The position numbers were made by a program, and so were the translations under genes. Under the pieces are notes generated by a model. It was given only the letters and a program-made list of their open reading frames with translations. It did not search any database and had not been told where the DNA came from. This document shows, piece after piece, positions 8,037 through 17,356 of a stretch of DNA of 64,000 bases. This DNA comes from Defluviicoccus sp046348835 (GTDB lineage: Bacteria > Pseudomonadota > Alphaproteobacteria > Rhodospirillales > Defluviicoccaceae), in NCBI GenBank assembly GCA_046348835.1, contig JAXMDM010000002.1, positions 310,001 to 374,000 on the forward strand, given 5' to 3'. Each line of letters begins with the position of its first letter. The first letter of the stretch is position 1.

Positions 8037-8207
8037 ATGACGGACATCGCCCGGCACATGGAGGCGGTCGCCCGTCGGCTGCTGGGCGAGCCGAACCCCA
8101 CGCTGTCGTCGGCGAGTCAGTGGCGCTACGGCACGCACGGCTCGCTGGCAGTGGAGGTTGGCGGCGAAAACCGAGGCACGAGGCGGCGGCTGAAAGCCGG
8201 GTGGTGA
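8037..8207 (+). pseudogene. N-terminal remnant of a phage/plasmid primase-like protein
   Basis: A 56-codon frame starting MTDIARHMEAVARRLLGEPN and running into LSSASQWRYGTHGSLAVEV before a stop. The phrase of GEPN, then a short spacer, then RYGTHGSLAV resembles the opening of toprim/primase-helicase proteins of alphaproteobacterial prophages, where the next residues lead into a zinc-ribbon or toprim domain. Here the frame ends within about 20 residues, so only a stump remains. Assignment is tentative. Confidence 0.35.
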
Positions 8208-8332
8208 CGGGAGAGCCGCATGACCAGACAACCACGGAGCCGGCCAATGGTCGCCGGCATGAGCAAATCCCTCCCTGCCCGCGGCCGAAGACGTCAAAAG
8301 AGCGATGTTAGCTAAGTACACATATTTCAGGT

Positions 8333-8509
8333 TTGAGAGACTACGCTAACGGGAAAAAACCGCCTAGGCCTCAACTGCCCGCACAGACCGTTTTTGAGGC
8401 GATGACCGCAAAGCAGCGCGCAAATCTTCGGCAAGTAACGGAGGAATGCCGCGCATGGGCTGCCGGGTTGTTACATCTGCTTAATACAGTGGATGGCAAC
8501 AATACGTGA
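8333..8509 (+). CDS. Small hypothetical ORF (58 codons, TTG start)
   Basis: A short frame with ordinary protein composition: GKKPPRPQLPAQTVFEAMTA followed by KQRANLRQVTEECRAWAAGL, then LHLLNTVDGNNT and a stop. The middle looks helical and amphipathic. Start is uncertain: TTG 8333 follows CAGG, and an internal ATG is also possible. No family is recognised. It lies inside the mobile-element remnant and may be a cargo or regulatory ORF of it, or chance. Confidence 0.3.
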   Translation: MRDYANGKKPPRPQLPAQTVFEAMTAKQRANLRQVTEECRAWAAGLLHLLNTVDGNNT

Positions 8510-8872
8510 CTAAAGCTTCAGGAGCGGGTTCGCAGCCTAACCGTTTTTACGTCAGCCGGCCGGCGGTGCCAAACCGGCCACTGACTGGGCGCCAGTGGAA
8601 GGACCATCGCCGCGGCCGCAGGCGTCCGAAATAGCAGCTGCCGACTCCGCAATCGAGGCACGAGCCGACGCATCAGGGTGGCAATTGCCTGAGCCTAGCC
8701 GAATTTGGGACGGTGGAGGGATCGTCAGCGCACTTGATCCGCCATCCTTCAATCCTTGAACGATCACTCGATTATTATCCTTTGTGTGAAATAGGATCGC
8801 CGCCGATGCCGCGCCGCAAGTCGCTTACACCTGAGGAGACGGACGCGCCTCGCCTAATGCGCTGGCGGGCGG
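8510..8872. other. Non-coding or decayed stretch within the mobile remnant
   Basis: No convincing gene. A frame starting at the ATG near 8806 (MPRRKSLTPEETDAPRL) opens like a phage terminase small subunit or DNA-binding protein but becomes Arg/Ala-rich nonsense after about 25 codons. The continuing protein-like signal moves to the frame that is open from 8873, which is consistent with a frameshift. Confidence 0.3.
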
Positions 8873-9202
8873 GTGGTCGGTGCCCGGCCGCCTGTCGCCC
8901 CCGGGCGGCCGTTTCGGAATCGACAGGCGGCGCACGATTTCATCGCGACAAAACTGGCCGATCCGGCATTTCGTGCCCGCGTCGATTTCTACCGGCAAAT
9001 GATCGAGAAAGACGAGGCTGACCTGCGCAGCATCTCGCAGCAGGTAAGTTGCCTGAACCGCGACTGGCTGCTGGCGCGCCTGCGCCGCATCCACGCGGTG
9101 GCGATGGGCGATGAACCGGTCGGCGTCAACGCCGCCGGCGAAGGGGACGAAAACGGTAATGACCGATCCAACCGCGCTCGAAAGACTGGCCCGGACTTGT
9201 GA
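8873..9202 (+). CDS. Hypothetical, phage-like (possible terminase small subunit remnant)
   Basis: The protein-like part is roughly residues 18-85: AHDFIATKLADPAFRARVDF, then YRQMIEKDEADLRSISQQV, then RDWLLARLRRIHAVAMGDEP. It is helical and charged and resembles small-terminase or DNA-binding helper proteins of prophages. The N-terminal 17 residues are low complexity and probably belong to another frame, and the last 20 overlap the next ORF. It may therefore be a damaged gene whose true start near 8806 is separated by a frameshift. Function not established. Confidence 0.35.
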   Translation: MVGARPPVAPGRPFRNRQAAHDFIATKLADPAFRARVDFYRQMIEKDEADLRSISQQVSCLNRDWLLARLRRIHAVAMGDEPVGVNAAGEGDENGNDRSNRARKTGPDL

Positions 9203-9371
9203 TCTAATCGCCACGGAAAACGCCAGGGTCCGAGCGGAGTTTGATCTTCTGTGCGCCGCGATGCGGGATATCCACACCAAGATGCGGTTAGTCGAGAAGG
9301 GCATGACCACCCTGCGCGGGCACCGGAAGGAGATCGAGGACAGGATTGCCGCCATCGAGGCACGGCTGTGA
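9159..9371 (+). CDS. Small coiled-coil hypothetical protein
   Basis: A 70-residue, mostly helical protein (MTDPTALERLARTCDLIATE, then RVRAEFDLLCAAMRDIHTKM, then HRKEIEDRIAAIEARL) with heptad spacing typical of a coiled coil. Its stop overlaps the ATG of the following recombinase frame (TGATG), which is the arrangement of a real operon. I do not recognise a family. Within mobile elements, such a gene directly ahead of a serine recombinase could be an accessory protein; this is inference. Confidence 0.45.
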   Translation: MTDPTALERLARTCDLIATENARVRAEFDLLCAAMRDIHTKMRLVEKGMTTLRGHRKEIEDRIAAIEARL

Positions 9372-9540
9372 TGCTCGTCGGTTATGCCCGAGTATCAACC
9401 GAGGATCAGAACCTCGATCTGCAGCGCCGCGCTTGAAGACGCCGGCTGCGAAGAAATCTTCGAGGACCACGGCATCTCCGGCATCGCCCGCCGCCGGCCG
9501 CAGCTGGACCGGGCGCTTGCCCGCCGATGGGTCCCATCCT
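9371..9540 (+). pseudogene. Serine recombinase (resolvase/invertase), N-terminal fragment, frameshifted
   Basis: The first 21 codons, MLVGYARVSTEDQNLDLQRR, carry the hallmark YARVSTxDQ catalytic-serine motif of small serine recombinases. The frame then hits a stop. The next conserved segment, ALEDAGCEEIFEDHGISG and RRPQLDRALA, continues in a different frame, consistent with loss of two bases near 9428. After RALA homology ends, so the C-terminal half of the catalytic domain and the helix-turn-helix are missing. The element's own recombinase is therefore dead. Confidence 0.75.
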
Positions 9541-9737
9541 ACCTCCCCGGACCGCGCATGCCGCGGTTGAATCGGGCCGCGCTGGGTAGCTTGGCATCCC
9601 CTTGGTTGGGCTCCGTCTACGGTGAACGGCGGTAGACGCGCACGGCCGATGCCGAATGTGAACTCCTTTACAGCAAAAGCCCTCGAATGGGCTAACGTGC
9701 CTGCGATCGTGGAACTGCACCGTCGAACACCAAGATC

Positions 9738-12403
9738 ATGCAGGGGTTGCCGGACCAAGCCTGGGGGAAGCTGCGGCGGGTAGATGGCGCGGACACCACG
9801 CCAGCGTGGCACCCGCTCGTTGATCACTGCGCCGATGTGGCGGCGACTTTGGAGGCGCTGCTCTCGCGGTCGCTGATGGGCGGCCGGCTGTTCGCGCTTG
9901 CCGGCCTGGATCCTGATGACGAGCGTCTGATCCAGCGGCTCGGCGCCATCGCCTTCCTGCACGACATCGGCAAGGCCAACCGCGGGTTTCAGAACAAGCG
10001 ACTGCTGCCGCCGGGTGCACGGGCCGCGCGCGGCATCGACGTCGCCGGCCATGTGGGTGAACTCTACCCGCTGCTCTTCGACGAGAACGAGGAGACGCTG
10101 CGCCGACGGCTGGCGGAAGCCCTGTCCCTGGAAGATATGGGCGGCTGGGTGGCAGGCGATGCGCTGCTGCCGTTGTTGGTGGCCGCCGTTTCCCACCACG
10201 GCACGCCATGGAACTGTAACGATCCCTTCCGCTGCGCGCACCTGTGGGAACGGGGGGCCGACGGCTATGATCCGTTCGACGCTCTGGCCGAGATCGGGCA
10301 GCGTCTCAAACCGTGGTTTCCGGTGGCGGCCAGCCGGGCGGGGTTCCTTTGCCCGATTCCGCGCCATTCCAGCATGCGTTTGCCGGCATCGTCATGCTGG
10401 CGGACTGGCTCGGCTCCCACACCGCCTTCTTTCCATTCAGTGGGGTGGGCGACGGTGACCGGATGGCGTTCGCGCGGGCCAGGGCGGTGGAGGCGGTGGC
10501 GACGGTCGGCTTGGCCGTCCATGTGCCGCGCGCGCGGCTGCGGGCTCAATCCCCATCGTTCCAGCGCGTCTTTTCATTCCCGCCGCATCCGCTGCAGGAA
10601 ACCGCCGGGTTGCACATGGAAAGCCGCCTCGTCGTTCTCGAAGCCGAGACCGGATCCGGCAAGACCGAGGCGGCGCTCTGGCGGTTCAAGCAACTGTTCG
10701 AGGCGGGAGAGGTGGATGGTCTCTACTTCGCGCTGCCGACAAGGATCGCGGCGACACAGATTCACGACCGCGTGAAACGTGCCGTCGCCGGGATGTGGCC
10801 GGACGCGGGGAGCGCGCCGGGCGTCCTTCTCGCGGTTCCCGGCTACGTCAAGATCGACGAGGCGGAGGCAACAAAAATCCTCCCCGGCTTCGAAGTGCTG
10901 TGGACCGACAAACCGGACGAGGCGGAGGCGCACAAGCGCTGGGCGGGAGAAAATCCGAAGCGCTTCCTCGCCGCAACGATTGCCGTCGGCACCATCGACC
11001 AGGCGCTCCTTTCCAACCTCCAGGTGCGCCACGCCCACCTGCGCTCGGCGACACTGCTGCGCCATCTCCTCGTCGTCGATGAGGTGCACGCCTCCGATCC
11101 CTACATGACCGCGCTGCTGCAATCGGTCCTCGCGGTGCACCTTGCCGCCGGCGGCCACGCGCTCTTGATGTCGGCCACCCTCGGCAGCGCTGCCCGCTCG
11201 GCCTATCTCTGCGGCCGGCGGGCCGCCGGCCCGGAACTGGCGGAGGCGATCGCCGTCCCGTATCCGTGTTTGAGCCGCGCAAAGAGGGGCGGGGAAAATC
11301 ACATCGTTTTCGCCGGCAACGGCCGGGAGAAGCGCGTCGCTATTCGTTTGTCGCCCCTCATCGACGACGGTCCGGCCATCGCCCGGGAAGCGCTGGCAGC
11401 GGCGCGCGCGGGAGCGAAGGTTCTCGTCGTCCGTAACACCGTCGGCACCGCAATCGCCGTCCAGCAGGCGCTGGAGGCGATCCTCGCCGAGGAGGGTAAT
11501 CGGCCTGGCGACCAGGGGCTATTGTTCCGGTGCGAGGGCGTCCCGACCCTGCACCACGGCCGCTTCGCCCGCGAGGACCGCAAGCTCCTGGACGCGGCGG
11601 TGGAAGCGCGGCTCGGCCGCCAGCGGCCGCCGGGCGGGGCCATCGTCATCGGCACCCAGACCCTGGAGCAGAGCCTCGACATCGATGCCGACCTCCTGGT
11701 CACCGACCTCTGCCCGACCGACGTGCTCTTACAGCGGATCGGCCGGCTGCACCGCCACGAACGCTCCGATCGGCCGCCCGGCTTCGGGCAGGCGGAGTGC
11801 GTGGTGGCGACCCCGGAAGACCGCGATCTGGCGCCGCTTCTGCGGCGCGGTCGCCATGGGCTCGGCAGCAGCGTCTATCCCGATCTCCGCGTCATCGAAG
11901 TCACCTGGCGACTGCTCGAAGAGCGGCCCGAGCTGACCATCCCGGCGATGAACCGCGATCTGGTCGAGCGGGCGACGCATCCGGACGCGCTCGCGACAAT
12001 TGAGGCAAACCTCGGCAAGCCGTGGGGCGAGCACGGACAAAAAATCACCGAGATCAGCATCGCCCAACGCGCTAGGGCTGTCCTGCACAGTATCGACCGG
12101 GATGAGCCCTTCGACAAGTGCACCTTCCCTGACGCTCTCGACGAGGTAGTGAGAACCCGCCTCGGCACCGATGACCGGCTGGTGGAATGGGAGGCTGCCG
12201 TCAGCGCGCCGCCCGAGGGACCGTTCGGCAACCCGGTGCGGGCGATCACCATTCCGGCTCACCTATGCAAGGGCATCGCCGCCGACGCACAGCCAGGCGC
12301 CCCCGAACAGGGACCAGCCGCCTTCACTTTCACCTTCGGGAACAAGGTGTTTCGCTACGGCCGGCACGGGCTGATGGTCGGCAAGGAGGGAGAAGAATGC
12401 TGA
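9738..12403 (+). pseudogene. cas3: CRISPR-associated nuclease/helicase Cas3, split by a frameshift
   Basis: Cas3 is the HD nuclease and SF2 helicase that degrades DNA marked by Cascade. The HD half occupies 9738 to about 10330 (HPLVDHCADV, AFLHDIGKANRGF, SHHGTPW). The helicase half begins in another frame near 10316 (GGGQPGGVPLPDS, then HAFAGIVMLADWLGSHTAFF) and includes Walker A ETGSGKTEAAL, the DEVH box VVDEVHASD, MSATL and QRIGRLHRH. The frames differ by one base, consistent with a single-base indel around 10315-10340. Both frames run on open for hundreds of bases, so it could be an assembly error, a real mutation or two separate polypeptides. The stop overlaps the cse1 start. All catalytic motifs are otherwise intact. 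Confidence 0.85.
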
Positions 12404-13962
12404 ATCTTTTGACCGAACCGCTAATTCGCGTTCGAACCGGAGAAGGCGACAGAAGGGTTTGTTCGCTGCCCGAAGTTTTCAGTCTCCTCGTCCGCGACGC
12501 AGTAGCGGAGTTCCCGGCGCTGCGGCCGCACCAGCGCCATCCCTGGCATGCCTTCCTCGTCCAAGTCGCGGCTCTCGCCCTGCACCGGGCGGGTGAAACC
12601 GAACCGCCGGAAGAGGAGCAGGATTGGGCGGCGCTGCTGCGCGGGCTGACGCCCGAGTGGCCGGAGGACGAGCCTTGGTCGCTGGTCGCGCCGCCCGATC
12701 GGCCGGCCTTCATGCAAGCGCCCATCGCCGACGGCGACCTCTCGGTATTCAAGCCCGACCTCATCGAAGCGCCCGATGCCCTCGACATGCTGGTCACGTC
12801 GAAGAACCACGACCTCAAAAGCGAGGTCATGGTCGGCGCACACCCCGACGACTGGTTGTTTGCCCTCGTCTCCTTGCAGACGATGGAAGGCTTCATGGGG
12901 CAGGGGAATTACGGAATTTCGCGGATGAACGGAGGCTTCGCCAGCCGCCCCGCCGTCGGTGTCCTTCCGCCCGGGGCGAGCGGCGCCCGTTTCCTTCGTG
13001 ACCTTCGCGTCTTCCTGCGTGCCCGGGACAAGATTCTGGAGACGACCGACCTAAGAGGTGAGGGCGGCATCGGGCTCGTTTGGCTCCAGCCGTGGGCCGG
13101 CGAGCAGCAGATTGCATTCCGCGATCTCGACCCGTTCTACATCGAGATCTGTCGCCGCGTTCGGCTCCAGGACGACGGGGACGGGCTCCGGGCGATTGGC
13201 GCCACGAGTAAGAAGGCCCGCATCGATGCCGCTGCACTGAAGGGCAATACCGGCGATCCCTGGACCCCAATCGAGCGGAAAGAGGCCAAGGCTCTCTCCA
13301 TCACCGGCGAGGGGTTTTCCTACCGGCGCATGACCGAACTGATGCTGGGCGAGACCTATCAGCGCCCGTTCCTACAGGAGCTCCAGCGAGATGACGCCGA
13401 CGAAGGTCTGGCGATCATCGCCTCATCCGTCGCCCGTGGCCAAGGCAAGACCGAGGGCTACCACGAGCGCATCGTGCCCATCAGCAATACCGTCACAAAG
13501 TTATTGCGTCGCCAGTCCACCGATCGGCTCGCAGCGCAGGCGAAAGAGCGTGTCGATGAGGCGGGAACGATGCGGGGCAAGGTTCTACGCCCGGCCCTGT
13601 TCGCGCTGTTGCAACAGGGACCGGAGGACATCGCCTACGGCAAGAAGACCACCGGTCCCCAGGCGGAACAATGGCTCCAGCGTTTCGAGCGGGCGGTAGA
13701 TGCGGAGTTCTTCCCCGATCTGTGGCGCGAGGCGGAGGCGGAGACGGAGGAGGAGAGGAAGCGCATCCGCCGCAAATGGTGGGAGAAGCTCGCCAAAGCC
13801 GCAAAAGAGCTGCTCGACGATGCCGCCCGCTCCACGCCGCAATCGGCGATGCGCCGCTACCGCGCCCAGGTCCGCGCCCGTGATCTGTTTTCTCGATTGC
13901 TCTACAGCCCCAAAAATTTTTCCGACCTGAAACGAGAGGAAACCCATGACACCGCCGATTGA
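12397..13962 (+). CDS. cse1: Cascade large subunit Cse1/CasA (type I-E)
   Basis: A 521-residue large subunit of the type I-E Cascade complex; it reads the PAM and recruits Cas3. The opening NLLTEPLIRVRT, the FMQAP block near residue 105, the MGQGNYGISRMNGGFASRP segment and the C-terminal four-helix region match the Cse1 family, and the length is normal. ATG 12397 is chosen because AAGGAGGG lies just upstream and it overlaps the cas3 stop (ATGCTGA), which implies translational coupling. Its 3' end overlaps cse2 by 17 bases. Confidence 0.93.
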   Translation: MLNLLTEPLIRVRTGEGDRRVCSLPEVFSLLVRDAVAEFPALRPHQRHPWHAFLVQVAALALHRAGETEPPEEEQDWAALLRGLTPEWPEDEPWSLVAPPDRPAFMQAPIADGDLSVFKPDLIEAPDALDMLVTSKNHDLKSEVMVGAHPDDWLFALVSLQTMEGFMGQGNYGISRMNGGFASRPAVGVLPPGASGARFLRDLRVFLRARDKILETTDLRGEGGIGLVWLQPWAGEQQIAFRDLDPFYIEICRRVRLQDDGDGLRAIGATSKKARIDAAALKGNTGDPWTPIERKEAKALSITGEGFSYRRMTELMLGETYQRPFLQELQRDDADEGLAIIASSVARGQGKTEGYHERIVPISNTVTKLLRRQSTDRLAAQAKERVDEAGTMRGKVLRPALFALLQQGPEDIAYGKKTTGPQAEQWLQRFERAVDAEFFPDLWREAEAETEEERKRIRRKWWEKLAKAAKELLDDAARSTPQSAMRRYRAQVRARDLFSRLLYSPKNFSDLKREETHDTAD

Positions 13963-14506
13963 CAATTTCCCGAAGCGGGACGGGGACGGTCGCTGGGACG
14001 ATGCCGACATCTCCGGCCTCGCCCAGGTTCTTGGCGGCGAGGGCTTCCCCCGCGGCGACCTCGCGGCCTTGCGACGGCTCGATCCCGACCATGCGAGTGC
14101 TCCCGCCTTCTGGCGGTTGTTGATGAGAATCCCCGAGGAGCGGCGCCGAGGCCGCGATGCGGAAGCGCGTTGGGCGCTGATTCTGCACGGCATGGCGCTG
14201 ATGGTGCCGCACCATCACGGTGCCAATGTCCCCGTTGGCCGCGCCTTGTTCCGGGCGGACTACTCCGAACAACGGCTCGGCCGGCTGCTGGACGCCCGTG
14301 GCGCTCAGTTCCGCGCGTTGGTGCCGCGCCTATGCCGCCAGCTCGCCCACAAGGCTCAGCCCTTCGACTGGCGGGAACTCGGCCGCCTCATCCTCGCGTC
14401 CGAGTCCGACCGTGACGAGGAGCGGGCGGAGACCATCCGCGTCAACATCGCCCGCGCCTATTACCGTGCCGAAGCCGCTGCCATGACCGACAAACCGGCC
14501 GCCTAA
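13946..14506 (+). CDS. cse2: Cascade small subunit Cse2/CasB (type I-E)
   Basis: A 186-residue, Arg-rich, all-helical protein. In Cascade two Cse2 copies line the crRNA-DNA hybrid and stabilise the R-loop. Position directly between cse1 and cas7, length, and features such as PAFWRLLMRIPEERRRGRDA, GRALFRADYSEQRLGRLL and the C-terminal RVNIARAYYR support the call; Cse2 is poorly conserved in sequence. Its start lies inside the end of cse1. Confidence 0.88.
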   Translation: MTPPIDNFPKRDGDGRWDDADISGLAQVLGGEGFPRGDLAALRRLDPDHASAPAFWRLLMRIPEERRRGRDAEARWALILHGMALMVPHHHGANVPVGRALFRADYSEQRLGRLLDARGAQFRALVPRLCRQLAHKAQPFDWRELGRLILASESDRDEERAETIRVNIARAYYRAEAAAMTDKPAA

Positions 14507-14527
14507 CTCACCTACAGGGGGGATCCC

Positions 14528-15766
14528 ATGACCACGCCACGCTTCCTGCAAATCCACACACTGCAATCCTACCCGGCGGTGCTCCTCAACCGCGACGATT
14601 CCGGCCTTGCCAAGCGGCTGCCGTTCGGCGGCGCGACCCGGACCCGCGTCTCCTCCCAGTGCCTGAAGCGCCACTGGCGCACCGCCGAGGATGATTTCGC
14701 CTTTTCGCACATCGATGGTATCGAATTCGGAAAACGCTCGCGGTTAGTTTTCTTACGCGCAATTCTGGGTTATCTGGTTGAAAAGGAAGGTCATGATGAA
14801 AAGCGAACGCGCGAAATCGTAACTGCCTTGAAAGATCGGGTCTTCCCTAAAAGCGATGAAGAAGCCAATAAATATGCAAAAGAAAATGATAAGAAAGATC
14901 CTCTGGAGACTGAGCAAGCATTCCTGCTTGGAGAGCCGGAGATTGGTTACTTGCGTCAACTTGTTGTCCGGGTGCTGACGGGAGATCAGCAATTATGGGA
15001 TGCGCTGAATCAAAAGCCAAAGAAAGGAAAACGTACTGAATTCCAGAAAGATCTCGAAGATAATCTCAAGGCCTTGGGCCAAAGTTCAAAGCTCCCGGCA
15101 GGCCTGGAGTCGGCCTTGTTCGGCCGCATGGTCACCTCGGACCTCATCGCCAACACCGAAGCGGCGATCTACGTCGCCCACGCCTTCACCGTCCACACCG
15201 AGGAAAGCGAAAGTGATTACTTTACCGTCGTCGATGACCTGAAGGATCGCGCCAGCGGTGACGATGCCGGCAGCGCCGGCATCTTCGACATGGAGCTGAC
15301 CTCCGGCCTGTTCTACGGCTACGTTGTCGTCGACGTCCCGGGTCTGGTCTCCAATCTTGAAGGTTGCCGGTCCGAAGACTGGCTCGCCGGCTCGACCGAC
15401 CGGACCCTGGCGGGGAAGGTCGTCGAGCACTTGTGCCACCTGATCGCCAAGGTCTCGCCCGGCGCCAAGTTGGGGGCGACCGCACCCTTCGGCTGGTCCC
15501 GGCTGAGCCTGATCGAGGCCGGCTCGCGTCAGCCGCGCTCGCTCGCCAACGCCTTCCGCAAGCCGGTCCCGGCAAAGGACGGCATGGAGGACGAAGCGCG
15601 TAAGCGTTTGGCCGGCGAGATCGAGAAACTCGATGCCGCCTACGGCAACGGCGAGGTTCGCCGCTTCACCAGTGTCGATGATGCGGCCATCCCCTGCGGC
15701 CAGCGGCTGCCCTTCGACGAGCTTGCCCGCTGGGCCGCTGCCGTCGTCCGCGACGGGCAGGCATAA
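14528..15766 (+). CDS. cas7: Cascade backbone subunit Cas7e/Cse4/CasC
   Basis: A 412-residue backbone protein that polymerises along the crRNA spacer. The N-terminal FLQIHTLQSYPAVLLNRDDS and GGATRTRVSSQCLKRHWRTA, the AAIYVAHAFTVHTEES segment and the C-terminal GAKLGATAPFGWSRL are typical of type I-E Cas7. It has a GGGGG ribosome binding site. A stretch of about 350 bases, roughly 14740-15090 (residues 72-188), is much AT-richer and uses different codons from the rest of the gene and operon, pointing to recombination with a foreign allele within an intact reading frame. Confidence 0.93.
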   Translation: MTTPRFLQIHTLQSYPAVLLNRDDSGLAKRLPFGGATRTRVSSQCLKRHWRTAEDDFAFSHIDGIEFGKRSRLVFLRAILGYLVEKEGHDEKRTREIVTALKDRVFPKSDEEANKYAKENDKKDPLETEQAFLLGEPEIGYLRQLVVRVLTGDQQLWDALNQKPKKGKRTEFQKDLEDNLKALGQSSKLPAGLESALFGRMVTSDLIANTEAAIYVAHAFTVHTEESESDYFTVVDDLKDRASGDDAGSAGIFDMELTSGLFYGYVVVDVPGLVSNLEGCRSEDWLAGSTDRTLAGKVVEHLCHLIAKVSPGAKLGATAPFGWSRLSLIEAGSRQPRSLANAFRKPVPAKDGMEDEARKRLAGEIEKLDAAYGNGEVRRFTSVDDAAIPCGQRLPFDELARWAAAVVRDGQA

Positions 15767-15770
15767 GCCG

Positions 15771-16562
15771 ATGCCCGAGCATCTCGTTTTGCGGCTGGAG
15801 GCGCCGTTGATGTCGTTCGGCGGCGAGACGATCGACAACTTCGGCGTCGTCCGTGACTTTCCCGCTGCCTCGATGCTGACCGGGCTGATCGCAAACGCCC
15901 TCGGCTGGCGACGGACCGATACCGACAAGCTCGACCGGCTGCAGGACCGCCTCGTCTTCGCCGTTCGCCTCGACCGGCCCGGTACTCGCTTCACCGAATA
16001 TCAAACGGCCCGACTTCTTGCCGAAGATCAAGGGTGGACAACGCGCGGCCGACCGGAGGGTCGCAACAAAGAAAGCTCTTCCTTTAAAGTGGATGTAGGC
16101 CAATACCGCAAAACCGGAGAGAAGGTGCGCTCGCAGACGCACGAGCGTTATCGCGATTACGATGCCGATGCCCTCGTCACGGTCGTCCTGCGGCTCGATC
16201 CTGCCGCCGCCGATCCCGACCTCGATGCCGTCGCCGATGCCCTCGATGCTCCGGCGCGGCCGCTCTTCATCGGTCGCAAGGCTTGCCTGCCGGCCAGTCG
16301 TCTCGTCGCCGGCCGGATCGCCGGCGCCACGGTCGAGGACGCGCTGCGCTCGCTCCCCCTTCTCGCCGACCACCCGTCCGCGGGCAAAAGCCCACGAGCA
16401 TTCTGGCCGCGGGCGGAAGGTGCGCCTGTGTCCTCCACCCATGCGCGCGAGTTTACCGTCACCGATCGGCGCAACTGGCGCTCCGGCGTCCACGGTGGCT
16501 CACGCCTGATCGTCGAGGGCGAGGTTGTTCCGCCCCCGGCCGATAAGTGTGGTCAGCCATGA
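15771..16562 (+). CDS. cas5: Cascade subunit Cas5e/CasD
   Basis: A 263-residue RAMP protein that caps the 5' handle of the crRNA. The N-terminal LVLRLEAPLMSFGGETIDNF and FPAASMLTGLIANALGW are the family signature; LFIGRKACLPASRL near the C-terminus is the glycine-rich RAMP loop. The ATG at 15771 follows the cas7 stop by four bases. A short AT-richer patch (about 16000-16120) echoes the mosaic pattern in cas7. The stop overlaps the cas6e start (ATGA). Confidence 0.93.
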   Translation: MPEHLVLRLEAPLMSFGGETIDNFGVVRDFPAASMLTGLIANALGWRRTDTDKLDRLQDRLVFAVRLDRPGTRFTEYQTARLLAEDQGWTTRGRPEGRNKESSSFKVDVGQYRKTGEKVRSQTHERYRDYDADALVTVVLRLDPAAADPDLDAVADALDAPARPLFIGRKACLPASRLVAGRIAGATVEDALRSLPLLADHPSAGKSPRAFWPRAEGAPVSSTHAREFTVTDRRNWRSGVHGGSRLIVEGEVVPPPADKCGQP

Positions 16563-17356
16563 GCACCCCCCTTTGCATGCTCAAGCTGGTCCCGGATATG
16601 CGCCGGTTCGTAGCCTGGGCGCACCAGCACCGCCTGGTTGAACGCGGCGGCGATCTGAGCTATGCCATCCATGCCGCGCTGACGAATGCGTTCGGCGAGC
16701 ACGCGCCCAAACCCTTCCGCCTTTACGAGCAAACAGGCGGAGGAGGAGAGTTCGCCCCTTCCTCCGTCCTCTACGGCTATACCGCCGCCGAGGCACCGGC
16801 TCTTCTCGATCACGCGCGGACCTTCGCCGATCCAGAGGTCGCCCAGGCCTTCAACCTCGATCGACTGGCGGTGAAGGCAATGCCGGACGCCTGGGAACCC
16901 ACGCGCCGCCTCGGCTTCGAGGTACGGGTGCGGCCGGTCCTTCGCCGCGATCACCCGGGAGACCGGGAAAAGGCGCGTGAAAGAGATGTCTTCCAGGTTG
17001 CCTGGGAAGACGCGGCTTCCTCCGGGGACATCGTCGATCCGCCGCACCGCGAGAGTATCTACCGCGCGTGGCTCGATGGGCACGTCACACGATCGAGAGG
17101 CGCCCGCCTGGTCTCCGACAGCGTTCGCCTGGTGGCATTCCAGCGCCTTCGCGTCGCCCGCCGGGGGCGGGAGGCGAGGGACGGCCATCGCCGGCTCGTC
17201 AGTTGTGAAGGACCGGACGCCATCCTCGCCGGCGTCCTCGAGGTTGCCGATGGACCGGCGTTCACTTCACTGCTGCGGCGAGGCATTGGCCGTCATCGCG
17301 CCTTCGGCTTCGGCATGCTGCTACTCCGGCCCGCCGCGTCGAGATCCCGATGCTGA
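16559..17356 (+). CDS. cas6e: crRNA endoribonuclease Cas6e/Cse3/CasE
   Basis: A 265-residue endoribonuclease that cuts pre-crRNA at the base of the repeat hairpin and stays bound to the 3' end. The VERGGDLSYAIHAALTNAFG segment contains the usual N-terminal tyrosine/histidine region, and the C-terminal RRGIGRHRAFGFGMLLLRP is the glycine-rich RAMP loop. ATG 16559 overlaps the cas5 stop. An alternative GTG 12 bases upstream is less likely. The stop overlaps the cas1 ATG. The array repeats form a CCCCGC/GCGGGG stem suited to this enzyme. Confidence 0.92.
   Translation: MSTPLCMLKLVPDMRRFVAWAHQHRLVERGGDLSYAIHAALTNAFGEHAPKPFRLYEQTGGGGEFAPSSVLYGYTAAEAPALLDHARTFADPEVAQAFNLDRLAVKAMPDAWEPTRRLGFEVRVRPVLRRDHPGDREKARERDVFQVAWEDAASSGDIVDPPHRESIYRAWLDGHVTRSRGARLVSDSVRLVAFQRLRVARRGREARDGHRRLVSCEGPDAILAGVLEVADGPAFTSLLRRGIGRHRAFGFGMLLLRPAASRSRC

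Noticed and set aside
10313..10775. Programmed frameshifting in cas3
   Set aside because: No slippery heptamer with a downstream hairpin was recognised at the junction; an indel or sequencing error is simpler. The frameshift itself is reported as a finding.
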